A stretch of 64,000 nt of DNA from assembly GCF_000821305.1 (NCBI RefSeq), contig NZ_CCXK01000017.1:436159-500158 (forward strand), given 5' to 3'. The number at the start of each line of letters is the position of its first letter. The stretch's first letter is position 1. The position numbers were made by a program, and so were the translations under genes. The notes below the pieces were generated by a model. That model did no database searches, was not told where the DNA came from, and worked only from the letters and a program-made list of their open reading frames with translations. The stretch is from Clostridium culturomicium (GTDB lineage: Bacteria > Bacillota > Clostridia > Clostridiales > Clostridiaceae). Shown one piece after another: positions 50,607 through 59,426 of the stretch.

Positions 50607-52061
50607 TTATTTCTTTTTTAATTTCACCTTAGGTTCTTTTGGTAAACCAAATTTAGGAATTAATCTATCAAGTCCCGTTAAAGTTAATATTAAAAGTGAA
50701 CCAACAGTAACGAAGGCCATAACGTTATACTTAATAATATCTATTGCTTCAAACTTGAATAGTGGATATACAGAAGTTAAAATTCCTATATAAAATCCCA
50801 TATAAACGTGCCAAGGAATAAGTTGGGAACCAAACACACCTAAAGTACTAGAGAATGTGGCATTTCTAATACGAAGTGTTTCAATGTCTTCTTCAGAACC
50901 ATAAACACTTTTTTCTACAAGTTCCTTTATTATGGGGCCAATAGTAACTATTTGAGCCATCTCATCAGATAGGGCTGCATTTCCACCTATTGAAAGGATA
51001 CCATTCCAAAACATAAGCTGTCTAACATTCCTTGAAATTTTAAGGATTAGCTTTGAAAGCGGTTCAAAAGCATTCATTTTAGACATTATCCCTCCAAAGG
51101 CTCCAAACCACATCATCATAACAATTACCCATGAACCAGCTTCAGAGAAACCGTCTTGAGTTAATTGAAGGAAGGCAGCTAAACTTTCAACTGTTCCAGC
51201 AAAAGTTCCAAGAAGAAAAGAAGAAACAAGTCCTAGAAATAAACAAACCAAGGTAGGAAGGCCGGCAATAGCACAGCCAATGACAAGAAATAAAGGAAGT
51301 ACCATATAGTAGGGTACACCTATCTTAACTTGATTAAGAAGTTCAATAGCTGCTGGTCTTTTAGCTTCTAAGGCAGTCCAAGCTTCAGCTGGTATGGCAT
51401 CAATGGCTTCTTTTGCATTTGCAACTTCCATTGGAAGATTCATTGCAATACTGATTCCATAAATTATTACGGCAGAAATTATAAGACATCCAACAGACCA
51501 AACTATTTGATATTTAACTCTTTTTAATACATCTACCTTTTGAATACCAGAGCTTACTACAGTGGTATCCGATATAAGTCCAATATTATCACCGAAACAT
51601 GCTCCACCTGCAATTGAGGCAGCAGTTAGAAGAATATTACCTCCAAGAATGTGATTCAACCATAAAAATATAGGAGCACATGCAGCAAAGGTACCCCATG
51701 AGGTTCCTGTAGCTACAGATAGTATACTTGTTACTAAGAAGCCGCAAACAGCAACTGTACGAGCTGTTACACCTATGGATAGAGCAATATTAACGATTGA
51801 AGCACCAACACCTGTTGCCATGAAGGCATTAGCCATTGCATATGCAAACATTAGAATGAAGAAAACAATTATTAACTCTTTTACACTATTAGTAGCAGCA
51901 TCAATTAATTCATTGAAGGTTAGCTTTTCCGTTAAAGAGGCAATAATAAAGGCAAGTAATGTAGCAATTGGTGCAGCAATTAATACATCCATGCCAGTCA
52001 TAATTAAAAATGCCAGAATAAATATTGGCACAAATTTCAAAAATCCTTTAATAAAGTTCAT
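50607..52061 (-). CDS. NhaC-family transporter, paralogue 3
   Basis: A 484-residue membrane protein with the same helices and signatures as its two neighbours. It ends at KVKLKKK, some 14 residues shorter than paralogue 2. The near-identity of the central region (GGACFGDNIGLISDTTVVSSGIQKV in all three) points to tandem duplication rather than separate acquisition. AAGGGGGATTAAC precedes the ATG. Its promoter is a diverged version of those of paralogues 1 and 2. Confidence 0.85.
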   Translation of the reverse strand: MNFIKGFLKFVPIFILAFLIMTGMDVLIAAPIATLLAFIIASLTEKLTFNELIDAATNSVKELIIVFFILMFAYAMANAFMATGVGASIVNIALSIGVTARTVAVCGFLVTSILSVATGTSWGTFAACAPIFLWLNHILGGNILLTAASIAGGACFGDNIGLISDTTVVSSGIQKVDVLKRVKYQIVWSVGCLIISAVIIYGISIAMNLPMEVANAKEAIDAIPAEAWTALEAKRPAAIELLNQVKIGVPYYMVLPLFLVIGCAIAGLPTLVCLFLGLVSSFLLGTFAGTVESLAAFLQLTQDGFSEAGSWVIVMMMWFGAFGGIMSKMNAFEPLSKLILKISRNVRQLMFWNGILSIGGNAALSDEMAQIVTIGPIIKELVEKSVYGSEEDIETLRIRNATFSSTLGVFGSQLIPWHVYMGFYIGILTSVYPLFKFEAIDIIKYNVMAFVTVGSLLILTLTGLDRLIPKFGLPKEPKVKLKKK

Positions 52062-52148
52062 GTTAATCCCCCTTGAAGTAGCACATAAAAGATTTTTTTA
52101 TCTTATGTAAGTAATATAGAGCAATAACTTGTCTACTTTTGTATTTTA

Positions 52149-52194
52149 AGTTTAAAGCCTTTTATGCAAAATATCAAGTAATTTTATAAAATAT
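52149..52194 (-). promoter_or_regulatory. NhaC paralogue 3 promoter, diverged copy
   Basis: On the minus strand: TTGATA (52177-52172), 17 bp, TAAACT (52154-52149). AATTTTATAAAATAT (52180-52194) lies in the same place as the CodY-like palindromes of the other two but has lost the central C and G. The cre-like core has also lost CG. Confidence 0.5.
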
Positions 52195-52315
52195 TTAATT
52201 TAAAATGAAAAAACAGTAAAAATAAGCAGGAGTAAAGGTTATATGCTAAAAAATTCTACTGAAATTTGAGAAATTATTAGTTTAAGGTTGTATAAATATT
52301 CAAAGAACGTGAAAT

Positions 52316-52343
52316 AAAAAAGGAACTGTTTGAACAGTTCCTT
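52316..52343 (-). terminator. Terminator after deoC
   Basis: On the minus strand AAGGAACTG pairs with CAGTTCCTT, followed by TTTTA. Confidence 0.85.
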
Positions 52344-52350
52344 AAATTAA

Positions 52351-53019
52351 TTAATAGTCAGATGAAGAATCTTTTAAATTTTCAACAATAGCTATTGAAG
52401 CACTGGCACCAATTCTATTTGCTCCAGCATTAATCATTGCCATTGCATCTTCAGTAGTACGAACACCACCTGAAGCTTTAACACCCATAGTTGGTCCGAC
52501 AACTTTTCTCATTAAGGCTATATCAGCTGCAGTTGCTCCACCAGTGCTAAAACCAGTTGAAGTTTTAACGAAATCAGCTCCAGCTTCTTGAGAAAGCTCA
52601 CAAGCTTTTATGATTTCCTCTTCTGTTAATAAGCAGTTTTCTAAGATTACCTTTACGATAGCTTTTCCTTTTGCAGTGTTTACAACTTCTTTAATATCGT
52701 TTTTAACGAAGTCGTAATCTTTATCCTTTAAAGCACCAACATTAATAACCATATCTATTTCATTAGCTCCAAGCTCTATTGCTCTTGCAGTTTCAAAAGC
52801 CTTAGCTTTAGTATCCATAGCTCCAAGAGGGAAGCCAACAACTGTACAAACTAAAACCTCAGAACCTTTTAATTCCTTAGCAACTAGTTCTGTATAGCAA
52901 GAGTTTACACAGACTGATTTAAATTTATATTCTTTAGCCTCACTACAAATTTTTATTACTTGATCCTTTGTAGTATCTGCCTTTAAAATTGTGTGATCGA
53001 TCATAGATGCGATATTCAT
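52351..53019 (-). CDS. deoC: Deoxyribose-phosphate aldolase
   Basis: A 222-residue class I aldolase splitting deoxyribose 5-phosphate into glyceraldehyde 3-phosphate and acetaldehyde. IDHTILKAD is at the N-terminus, CTVVGFPLGA follows, the Schiff-base Lys is in FVKTSTGFSTGGAT and the second Lys in VKASGGVRT. The ATG at 53019 has AGGAGG upstream; a longer in-frame start exists but lacks a site. It follows rseC by 70 bp on the same strand and may be read through from it. Its product feeds nucleoside catabolism. Confidence 0.95.
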   Translation of the reverse strand: MNIASMIDHTILKADTTKDQVIKICSEAKEYKFKSVCVNSCYTELVAKELKGSEVLVCTVVGFPLGAMDTKAKAFETARAIELGANEIDMVINVGALKDKDYDFVKNDIKEVVNTAKGKAIVKVILENCLLTEEEIIKACELSQEAGADFVKTSTGFSTGGATAADIALMRKVVGPTMGVKASGGVRTTEDAMAMINAGANRIGASASIAIVENLKDSSSDY

Positions 53020-53088
53020 AATTATTCCTCCTACATATATGAGAATAATCTTATATAGATTAACACTCAAAATTTTATGTATTAAATT

Positions 53089-53514
53089 TTATTGAAAGCT
53101 GTTAAGCTTTTTTACCATTTTAAATTCGTACTTGTCTTTATGCTTGTTAAGTTTTCCGCTTAATTTATAAGAAACCATCATTGCGATAAGACCAACAAGA
53201 ATAGAATAAACCTCATAGTTTGCTAATTGCATTTTGCTGAAAATGAAAATTGATAAGGCTAATGCGATAACTGTAACTATAGTAGGGAAACCATATGCCC
53301 AGAAAGTCATATTTTTAAAAGTTTTGCTGTCCATTTCAACTAAAACTTTTTCACCAACTGAAGCTCCCTCAGAATTTTTAAGGTCTACTATTATGGTATC
53401 CTTAGGACAGCCAGATTTGCAGGAGGAGCATCCACCGCCACAACCACCTTTTTTTACAAAGGCAACTTTAGCTATATCTCCGTCAATTCTTTTAATTATT
53501 CCTTGTTCTTCCAT
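53089..53514 (-). CDS. RseC/MucC family protein of the Rnf region
   Basis: A 141-residue membrane protein. The N-terminal domain (EEQGIIKRIDGDIAKVAFVKKGGCGGGCSSCKSGCPKD) has the RseC Cys-rich signature, and two helices follow (about 73-92 and 97-115). The ATG at 53514 has GGAGGTG upstream; a longer in-frame start at 53577 does not. In E. coli RseC works with the Rsx (Rnf homologue) complex in reducing SoxR. Here it lies behind the rnf operon, separated by a terminator, so it may help assemble or service Rnf. Confidence 0.85.
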   Translation of the reverse strand: MEEQGIIKRIDGDIAKVAFVKKGGCGGGCSSCKSGCPKDTIIVDLKNSEGASVGEKVLVEMDSKTFKNMTFWAYGFPTIVTVIALALSIFIFSKMQLANYEVYSILVGLIAMMVSYKLSGKLNKHKDKYEFKMVKKLNSFQ

Positions 53515-53534
53515 GATAACACCTCCAAAAAGTA

Positions 53535-53563
53535 AATAAAGAAGGCTTTTAGCCTTCTTTATT
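53535..53563 (-). terminator. Terminator between rnfB and rseC
   Basis: AATAAAGAAGGCT pairs perfectly with AGCCTTCTTTATT around 3 nt, with T-rich sequence after it on the minus strand. The stem lies 21 bp before the rseC start, so some read-through may be used. Confidence 0.88.
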
Positions 53564-53601
53564 ATATCACAGTTCATTTATAAATTGAACTAATAGTAGT
53601 A

Positions 53602-54489
53602 TTATTTATTTTCTTCAGTAGCAGCAGGTGCTGAAGCTTCTGTTTTAACTTCTGCTTTAGCAGGAACCGCTTCTTTCTTAAGAACTGGTTTTCTAAGGTT
53701 TAATATTGAGTTCTTTGGACATTTGTTAGCACAAATTCCGCAGTTAACACATTTGCTGTAATCAAATACTGGAATGTTATTAACTATTTCAATGGCATCC
53801 TTTGGACAGTTCTTCATGCAGATTCCGCATCCGATACATCCAACGTCACAAGCGCTCATAACTTCTTTACCTTTTTCTTTATTGTTACATTCGATTCTTA
53901 CCTTAGTTTTCTTAGGAACTAAGTGTATGATTTCTTTAGGACATACAGCTGTACAAGCAGCGCAGGCAACACATTTTTCTTCGTCAACTACAGCAACACC
54001 ATTTACAACATGGATTGCGTCAAATTCACAAGCTTTAACACAAGAACCAAGTCCTAAACATCCATTTCCACAAGTTTTTGAACCGCCGCCTGGAGCTACT
54101 GCTGCATGGTTACAATCTAAGATTCCGATGTAGTTATATTTTTCTTTTGCTACATCAGGAGTTCCTTTACATCTAACGAAAGCTGTCATTGGTTCACCAA
54201 CTGATGCTTCAACTCCTAAGATTTCAGAGATTTTAGATACTGCAGCAGCACCACCTGGAGCACATTTGTTAGTAGGGGCAGTTCCCATTACTACAGCTTC
54301 AGCGTAAGCGTCACATCCAGCAAATCCACATCCACCACAGTTTGCACCAGGAAGACATTCTCTTACTAGAGGAATTCTTTCGTCAACTTCAACTTTAAAT
54401 TTACTGTTTGCATATCCTAGTAGGGCTCCAAAGACTAATCCAAGTCCACCAAGGCTTACTACAGGAGCAACTAAACTTTGTAATTCCAT
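53602..54489 (-). CDS. rnfB: Electron transport complex subunit RnfB
   Basis: A 295-residue iron-sulfur subunit of the Rnf ferredoxin:NAD+ oxidoreductase. An N-terminal helix is followed by the RnfB Cys cluster CLPGANCGGCGFAGC. Several [4Fe-4S] motifs follow: CGNGCLGLGSCVKAC, CVACAACTAVC, CIGCGICMKNC and CVNCGICANKC. A Pro/Ala/Lys/Glu-rich tail ends the protein. It receives electrons from reduced ferredoxin. Last gene of the rnf operon; AAGGAGG upstream. Confidence 0.96.
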   Translation of the reverse strand: MELQSLVAPVVSLGGLGLVFGALLGYANSKFKVEVDERIPLVRECLPGANCGGCGFAGCDAYAEAVVMGTAPTNKCAPGGAAAVSKISEILGVEASVGEPMTAFVRCKGTPDVAKEKYNYIGILDCNHAAVAPGGGSKTCGNGCLGLGSCVKACEFDAIHVVNGVAVVDEEKCVACAACTAVCPKEIIHLVPKKTKVRIECNNKEKGKEVMSACDVGCIGCGICMKNCPKDAIEIVNNIPVFDYSKCVNCGICANKCPKNSILNLRKPVLKKEAVPAKAEVKTEASAPAATEENK

Positions 54490-54502
54490 TTATTTTACCT
54501 CC

Positions 54503-55081
54503 TTATACTAAACCAGCGAAGCCATAGAAAGCAATCGCCATAAGTCCAGCAGTTATTAAAGATATTGGTAATCCTTTGAAACATGCTGGCATGTCAGTGT
54601 TATCTTCCATTCTTTCTCTAAGTCCTGCAAGGATAACAATAGCAAGCACGTATCCACCAGCAGCTCCAAGAGTATTAGCTAAAGATTGAGCTAAGTTATA
54701 TCCTTTATCGATATTTGTTGTTGCTATACCAAGAACGGCACAGTTAGTAGTGATAAGAGGTAAGAAGATACCAAGAGATCTATAAAGACCTGGCTGAATC
54801 TTTTTAATAACTATCTCAACGAATTGAACTAGGGCAGCTATAACAAGGATAAATGTTAAAGTTGATAGATATCCTAGGTCAAATGGTATAAGGATTAACT
54901 TGTTTACTACGAAAGTAATAAGAGTAGCAAGTAACATTACGAAGGTAACTGCAGCTCCCATACCCTTAGCAGTCTCAGTTTTTTGAGAAACTCCAAGGAA
55001 GGAACAAATACCTAAGAATTGCCCTAATATTACGTTGTTAACAAGAAGGGCACCTATAAATATTGTAAATAATTCTTTCAT
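54503..55081 (-). CDS. rnfA: Electron transport complex subunit RnfA
   Basis: A 192-residue six-helix subunit, MKELFTIFIGALLVNNVILGQFLGICSFLGVSQKTETAKGMG, which carries the conserved NN..L..FLG.C motif holding the membrane [2Fe-2S]-ligand Cys shared by RnfA and RnfE. TTNCAVLG is the second conserved Cys motif. Intact, with 13 nt to rnfB. AAGGAAGGTG precedes the ATG. Confidence 0.96.
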   Translation of the reverse strand: MKELFTIFIGALLVNNVILGQFLGICSFLGVSQKTETAKGMGAAVTFVMLLATLITFVVNKLILIPFDLGYLSTLTFILVIAALVQFVEIVIKKIQPGLYRSLGIFLPLITTNCAVLGIATTNIDKGYNLAQSLANTLGAAGGYVLAIVILAGLRERMEDNTDMPACFKGLPISLITAGLMAIAFYGFAGLV

Positions 55082-55096
55082 TAATTTTCACCTTCC

Positions 55097-55714
55097 TTAT
55101 TTTGTTTCTTTAGCTTTTTTAGCTTTATTAATTTTAATTTGATTAAATCCAGCTAAAAGAACTCCAAGTGTCATGAATGCTCCAGGAGCAGCTGTCATTA
55201 TCATTGCTGGAACATAAGAGTTTGGTAATACTTGGAATCCGTAGAATGTTCCTGCTCCAATTACTTCTCTGAATGTAGCAAGTAAAACTATAGCAGCACC
55301 AAATCCAAGTCCCATACCTATAGCATCAAAGATAGAAGGTAAAACACTATTTTTTGAAGCATAAGCTTCAGCTCTTCCAAGAATAACACAGTTAACAACG
55401 ATTAGAGGAAGGAATATTCCAAGAGATGTATATAAGTCTGGAATATAAGCTTCTAATAAGAACTGTATTAATGTAACGAATGTAGCAATAACTACGATGA
55501 AAGCAGGAATTCTGATTTTATCAGGTACAAGCTTTCTGATTAAAGATATAACGGCGTTTGAACCGATTAAAACTAATGTAGCAGCAAATGCCATACCTAC
55601 AGCATTGTTTACACTTCCTGTAACAGCAAGAGTAGGACACATAGCTAGTACTTGTATAAATACTGGGTTCTCGGTAATGATACCGGTTTTTAATCTATCA
55701 ACTAACTCTTTCAT
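55097..55714 (-). CDS. rnfE: Electron transport complex subunit RnfE
   Basis: A 205-residue six-helix paralogue of RnfA: NPVFIQVLAMCPTLAVTGSVNNAVGM carries the first Cys motif and VVNCVILGRAEAYA the second. It pairs with RnfA in the membrane core. AAAGGAGC precedes the ATG, which overlaps nothing; rnfG ends 1 nt upstream. Confidence 0.96.
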   Translation of the reverse strand: MKELVDRLKTGIITENPVFIQVLAMCPTLAVTGSVNNAVGMAFAATLVLIGSNAVISLIRKLVPDKIRIPAFIVVIATFVTLIQFLLEAYIPDLYTSLGIFLPLIVVNCVILGRAEAYASKNSVLPSIFDAIGMGLGFGAAIVLLATFREVIGAGTFYGFQVLPNSYVPAMIMTAAPGAFMTLGVLLAGFNQIKINKAKKAKETK

Positions 55715-55715
55715 T

Positions 55716-56693
55716 CTACTTTGCTCCTTTCAAGTTTGTGTTGAAGAAATCTACAGCACTGTTTACTCCTGCAACTACAGCTTTAGAAGTAATAGTAGCA
55801 CCTGTAATAGCATTGATGTCAGTAACAGCAATTTCACTTTCTGTAGATAAACCTTTGAATGACTCAGCGAAAGCAGGGTCATCTTGAGAGTTTGCTCCAA
55901 GGCCAGGTGTTTCGTTCTGTTTGTGAACTTTGATTCCTGAAATAGTACCATCTGCAGTAATTCCAACTAAAGTTTCTAAAGCGCCTTCATAACCTTCAGA
56001 TGTTACGTTTAGAACATATCCACCGTTGTCAGCTTCAAAGATTGCAAGTACTGCATCAGAAGGAGCAGCAGTTGATGCTGTAAAGCTTCCAGCTTCTAAT
56101 ACTTCAGTAAGCATTGGAGAATTTTCATCAAGTGGAGCTTCTGTAGCAACTTCGTTTCCAAGAATTTCAGTATTGTAGAATTCTATTACATTGTTAACAG
56201 CTGTGTTAACAGCACCAGAAGAAATTGTTGCTCCAGATATAGCTGTTATATCAGAACCTAAAGCAAGTTTGCCTTCTGCAGGCTTTCCAGCGTATTGAGC
56301 ACCGAATGTTGGGTCATCTTTAATTTTTGAACCAAGACCAGGAGTCTCAGAAAGACTTAATACTTCGATTCCAGATACTTTAGAATCAGCATCGATACCT
56401 ACTAGCATCATGATTTCTCCGCCGTATCCAGAAGTTTTAACTTTAAATACATATCCAGAAGTTTTTCCACTAGTTTTAGCTTCATAAGACTCTAAAATAT
56501 TATCGTTAGACTTTCCTTCGATAAGTGTGAATTCTTCACCTTGCTCTAAAACAACTCTCATAGCAGCAGCTTGCTCTTCAGCTTTTCTAGAGGCTATCGG
56601 AGCTCTTGTTACATCATAAGCAAAGGCTAGGATAAGACCAGCAATAGCAGTGATAACTAAAAGAGTTGCACCTAATTTTAAATTTTCTTTCAT
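55716..56693 (-). CDS. rnfG: RnfG with tandem FMN-binding domains
   Basis: A 325-residue subunit, against about 190-210 in most species. One membrane helix (about 8-27) leads to two FMN-binding domains. Copy 1 (about 70-172) has SETPGLGSKIKDDPTFGAQY and the attachment motif DITAISGATISS (Thr156). Copy 2 (about 215-315) has NETPGLGANSQDDPAFAESF and DINAITGATITS (Thr300). ApbE should attach FMN to both Thr residues, giving two flavins in one subunit. A linker rich in Glu, Ala, Pro and Thr joins them. GGAGGTG precedes the ATG. The start overlaps the rnfD stop by 1 nt. Confidence 0.93.
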   Translation of the reverse strand: MKENLKLGATLLVITAIAGLILAFAYDVTRAPIASRKAEEQAAAMRVVLEQGEEFTLIEGKSNDNILESYEAKTSGKTSGYVFKVKTSGYGGEIMMLVGIDADSKVSGIEVLSLSETPGLGSKIKDDPTFGAQYAGKPAEGKLALGSDITAISGATISSGAVNTAVNNVIEFYNTEILGNEVATEAPLDENSPMLTEVLEAGSFTASTAAPSDAVLAIFEADNGGYVLNVTSEGYEGALETLVGITADGTISGIKVHKQNETPGLGANSQDDPAFAESFKGLSTESEIAVTDINAITGATITSKAVVAGVNSAVDFFNTNLKGAK

Positions 56694-57625
56694 TATTTTG
56701 CACCTCCGAATACACGTGGACTTGTCCATTTGTCTATCATTGGAACTAATAAGTTCATGATAAGGATTGAGTAAGAAACACCTTCAGCATATCCGCCATA
56801 TAAACGAATAAGTGTTGTTAAGAATCCACAACCAACACCGAAGATAATTTGTCCTTTTTGTGTCATTGGAGTAGTAGTGTAGTCTGTAGCCATGAAAATA
56901 GCTCCAAGCATTAATCCACCGATTAGGATTTCATATAATCCGTTACCTGTGAAGAAACCATCTCTACCAAGTACAGTTGTTAAAACAAATACAGTACCAA
57001 TGTAAGTAGCTGGTATGTGCCAAGTGATTACTTTTCTATAAAGCAGGTAAGCTCCACCGATAAGTAGTGCTATGGCAGATACCTCACCGATACATCCTGG
57101 GATGTTACCAATGAATACGTCCATTGTGCTTGGAAGAATTCCACTTCCACCTTTTAATATTCCAAGAGGAGTAGCTTTTGTTACTGCATCCATAGTCCAA
57201 GTAGTCATTGCAGTTGGATATGCAGCAAGTAGGAACGCTCTAGCAGCTAAAGCTGGGTTCACTATGTTTTGGCCAAGTCCTCCGAAGAAACACTTAACAA
57301 CGATTATTGCAAATGCACTACCTACAGCTACCATCCATAGTGGAAGAGTAGTAGGTACGTTATAAGCAATTAAAAGACCAGTTACAGCAGCACTTAAATT
57401 CCAAAGAGTATTTGGTCTTTTAGTAATTTTATTGAATAAGAACTCACTTAGCATTGCAGAAGCAACTGCAGTGATCATTATTAGGGCTGCTGAGAAACCG
57501 AAGAAATAAATACCAGCAAGACCAGCAGGTACTAATGCTATAAGAACGTCTCTCATAATTGTAGATACCGTTTCTTTAGCCTTTATATGTGGCGATACGG
57601 ATACGTTAAATAAATTCTCTGACAT
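56693..57625 (-). CDS. rnfD: Electron transport complex subunit RnfD
   Basis: A 310-residue membrane subunit with eight to nine helices. The covalent FMN site of RnfD is in DAVTKATPLG (Thr). SVSPHIKAKETVSTIMRDVLIALVPA begins the protein and KCFFGGLGQNIVNPALAARAFL and ATDYTTTPMTQKGQ are family landmarks. The ATG at 57625 has GAGGTGAAC upstream. It overlaps rnfG by 1 nt. Confidence 0.95.
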   Translation of the reverse strand: MSENLFNVSVSPHIKAKETVSTIMRDVLIALVPAGLAGIYFFGFSAALIMITAVASAMLSEFLFNKITKRPNTLWNLSAAVTGLLIAYNVPTTLPLWMVAVGSAFAIIVVKCFFGGLGQNIVNPALAARAFLLAAYPTAMTTWTMDAVTKATPLGILKGGSGILPSTMDVFIGNIPGCIGEVSAIALLIGGAYLLYRKVITWHIPATYIGTVFVLTTVLGRDGFFTGNGLYEILIGGLMLGAIFMATDYTTTPMTQKGQIIFGVGCGFLTTLIRLYGGYAEGVSYSILIMNLLVPMIDKWTSPRVFGGAK

Positions 57626-57636
57626 TATGTTCACCT

Positions 57637-58956
57637 CTACTTATTGTTTTTTCTAGCTAAAACTTGCTTTTTGCCTTCTTTACAACTTTGAGTTAAGTTT
57701 CTCTTAGAAGGACAAGAGAAGCTACAAGCTCCACATTCTATACAGCTAGTTCCGTTTAATTTCTCAAAACTATCATAATCTCTTCTTAAAACTAAAGAGT
57801 TAAGCTTGTATGGTAATAAGAACATTGGACATGCATTTACGCATTTTCCACATCTTATACAGTTTTGCTCTTCAGAAATAGCAGCTTCAGCGCTAGATAA
57901 GCATAGAACACCAGATGTACCTTTTGTTGCAGGTATATCTAAAGAGAATAGTGCAGTACCCATTAGAGGTCCACCACTTATAACCTTTACAGGGTTCTCT
58001 TTAAAACCACCACAATGATCAACAAGTTCTTGTAAGCTTGTACCAAGTTTAACAAGGATGTTCTTTGGATTTGCAACTGCTCCTCCAGTAACCGTTACTA
58101 TTCTATCAGTAAGAGGTTTACCATCAATAACAGCTTTTTTAATAGCAACAACTGTAGCTACATTTTGAACGATACATCCAACATCAGCTGGTAATTTTCC
58201 TGTTGGTACTTCTCTTTTTGTAACAGAATAAATTAACTGTTTTTCAGCACCTTGTGGGTACTTAGTTTTAAGCTCTGCAACTTCAATATTTTGGATTGGC
58301 TCAAGCATTGCCTTCATGATTGTAATTGCATCAGCTTTGTTGTTTTCGATTCCTAAGTATATTTTTGCATTAGGATACATGTGTGCTAAAATTTCTAAAC
58401 CTTCAGTAACATCTTTAGAATACTGAAGCATTAATTGATGGTCACATGTTAAGTATGGCTCACACTCAGCAGCGTTAACGATGATTGTATCAATGTTACA
58501 CTCTTTTGGTGGGTTTAGTTTAACGTGAGTAGGGAAGCAAGCTCCACCTAAACCAACAATTCCAGCACCTTTTATAATTTCCAACAATTCTGAGTTTGAT
58601 AAGTTTTTGAAGTTCTCATGTGGTGTTGGTGCCACCTCTTCATAGTTGTTGTCGTTTTCGATGATGACGCTCATCACCTTTGTACCACCAGCAGTAAGCA
58701 TTGGTGTTACATTTTTTACTGTCCCAGAAACACTTGAGTATACATTTGATGAAACATGAGAAGATGCTTCACCGATTAATTGACCAACTAGAACTTTGTC
58801 ACCTTTTTTAACAACCGGTGTACAAGGAGCTCCTATATGTTGACTCATAGGGAAAACTAAATCGCCCTTTGGGAGATAAGCTTCAATTTCTTTGTGCTCT
58901 GAAAGGTGTTTTCCGTGAGGCGGATGAATGCCTCGCTTAAATGTTAATAGTCCCAT
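57637..58956 (-). CDS. rnfC: Electron transport complex subunit RnfC
   Basis: A 439-residue NADH-binding subunit. GIHPPHGKHLSEH at the N-terminus, the NADH/FMN-binding GLGGACFPTHVKL and AAECEPYLTCDHQLM at about 150-180, and two C-terminal [4Fe-4S] motifs CIRCGKCVNACP and CIECGACSFSCP. The order rnfCDGEAB is that of clostridia. The complex couples ferredoxin-to-NAD+ electron flow to Na+ or H+ export. GGAGGAATATT precedes the ATG. First gene of the operon, with a promoter at 59026-59054. Confidence 0.96.
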   Translation of the reverse strand: MGLLTFKRGIHPPHGKHLSEHKEIEAYLPKGDLVFPMSQHIGAPCTPVVKKGDKVLVGQLIGEASSHVSSNVYSSVSGTVKNVTPMLTAGGTKVMSVIIENDNNYEEVAPTPHENFKNLSNSELLEIIKGAGIVGLGGACFPTHVKLNPPKECNIDTIIVNAAECEPYLTCDHQLMLQYSKDVTEGLEILAHMYPNAKIYLGIENNKADAITIMKAMLEPIQNIEVAELKTKYPQGAEKQLIYSVTKREVPTGKLPADVGCIVQNVATVVAIKKAVIDGKPLTDRIVTVTGGAVANPKNILVKLGTSLQELVDHCGGFKENPVKVISGGPLMGTALFSLDIPATKGTSGVLCLSSAEAAISEEQNCIRCGKCVNACPMFLLPYKLNSLVLRRDYDSFEKLNGTSCIECGACSFSCPSKRNLTQSCKEGKKQVLARKNNK

Positions 58957-58990
58957 AATATTCCTCCATTCCTATAGTATAAATTAATAA

Positions 58991-59024
58991 GACATTGTAT
59001 TAATGACACCTATAGTACAACGTC
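58991..59024. repeat. Inverted repeat in the rnf leader
   Basis: GACATTGTA (58991-58999) and TACAACGTC (59016-59024) pair at 8 of 9 positions around a 16-nt loop. The repeat starts close to the expected transcription start of rnfC, so it may be an operator or a 5' mRNA hairpin. Confidence 0.45.
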
Positions 59025-59025
59025 T

Positions 59026-59054
59026 ATTATACAACTAAAACTTTTATGGTGCAA
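59026..59054 (-). promoter_or_regulatory. Promoter of the rnf operon
   Basis: On the minus strand: TTGCAC (59054-59049), 17 bp and a perfect TATAAT (59031-59026), about 70 bp before the rnfC ATG. Confidence 0.75.
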
Positions 59055-59205
59055 TATGTTCCACTGTTATACATGGCTAATATGACAAAATATTAACACC
59101 ATTAGGTGTAAATAAAACACATATATAATAGGAAGGGATTTTTAAAATTAAAAATTTTTCAGTAATTATTGAAGTTGATTAGATAAATTATTCCTTGGAA
59201 AAATA

Positions 59206-59246
59206 TATCGAATTATAGAATGTTGTAAAGTAATTTATCGAATTAT
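59206..59246 (+). repeat. 11 bp direct repeat TATCGAATTAT, 30 bp apart
   Basis: Identical 11-mers at 59206-59216 and 59236-59246 lie in the 470 bp gap between divergent rnf and opp. The 30 bp period is close to three helical turns. They may be regulator sites for opp. Apart from the rnf promoter, the rest of 58957-59426 shows no gene and no clear opp promoter. Confidence 0.4.
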
Positions 59247-59426
59247 GTAAAGGGAAAAAAGTAAATGAAAAATGGAATACAGGGGAATTTCATATTAAAT
59301 TTTTATTTAACTGATTAATTTAATAAAAATATTATGCTACACTAGAATTTTATTTTGCTGTTGTAATAATACAATGTACTACTCAATATATATATAAAAT
59401 AAACTAAGATTTCCGGAGGTGGGGAG

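Noticed and set aside
47507..52110. Plus-strand ORFs of about 90-110 codons opposite all three NhaC genes
   Set aside because: They recur only because the three sense genes are similar; no ribosome sites, and the translations look like reverse-frame membrane protein shadows.
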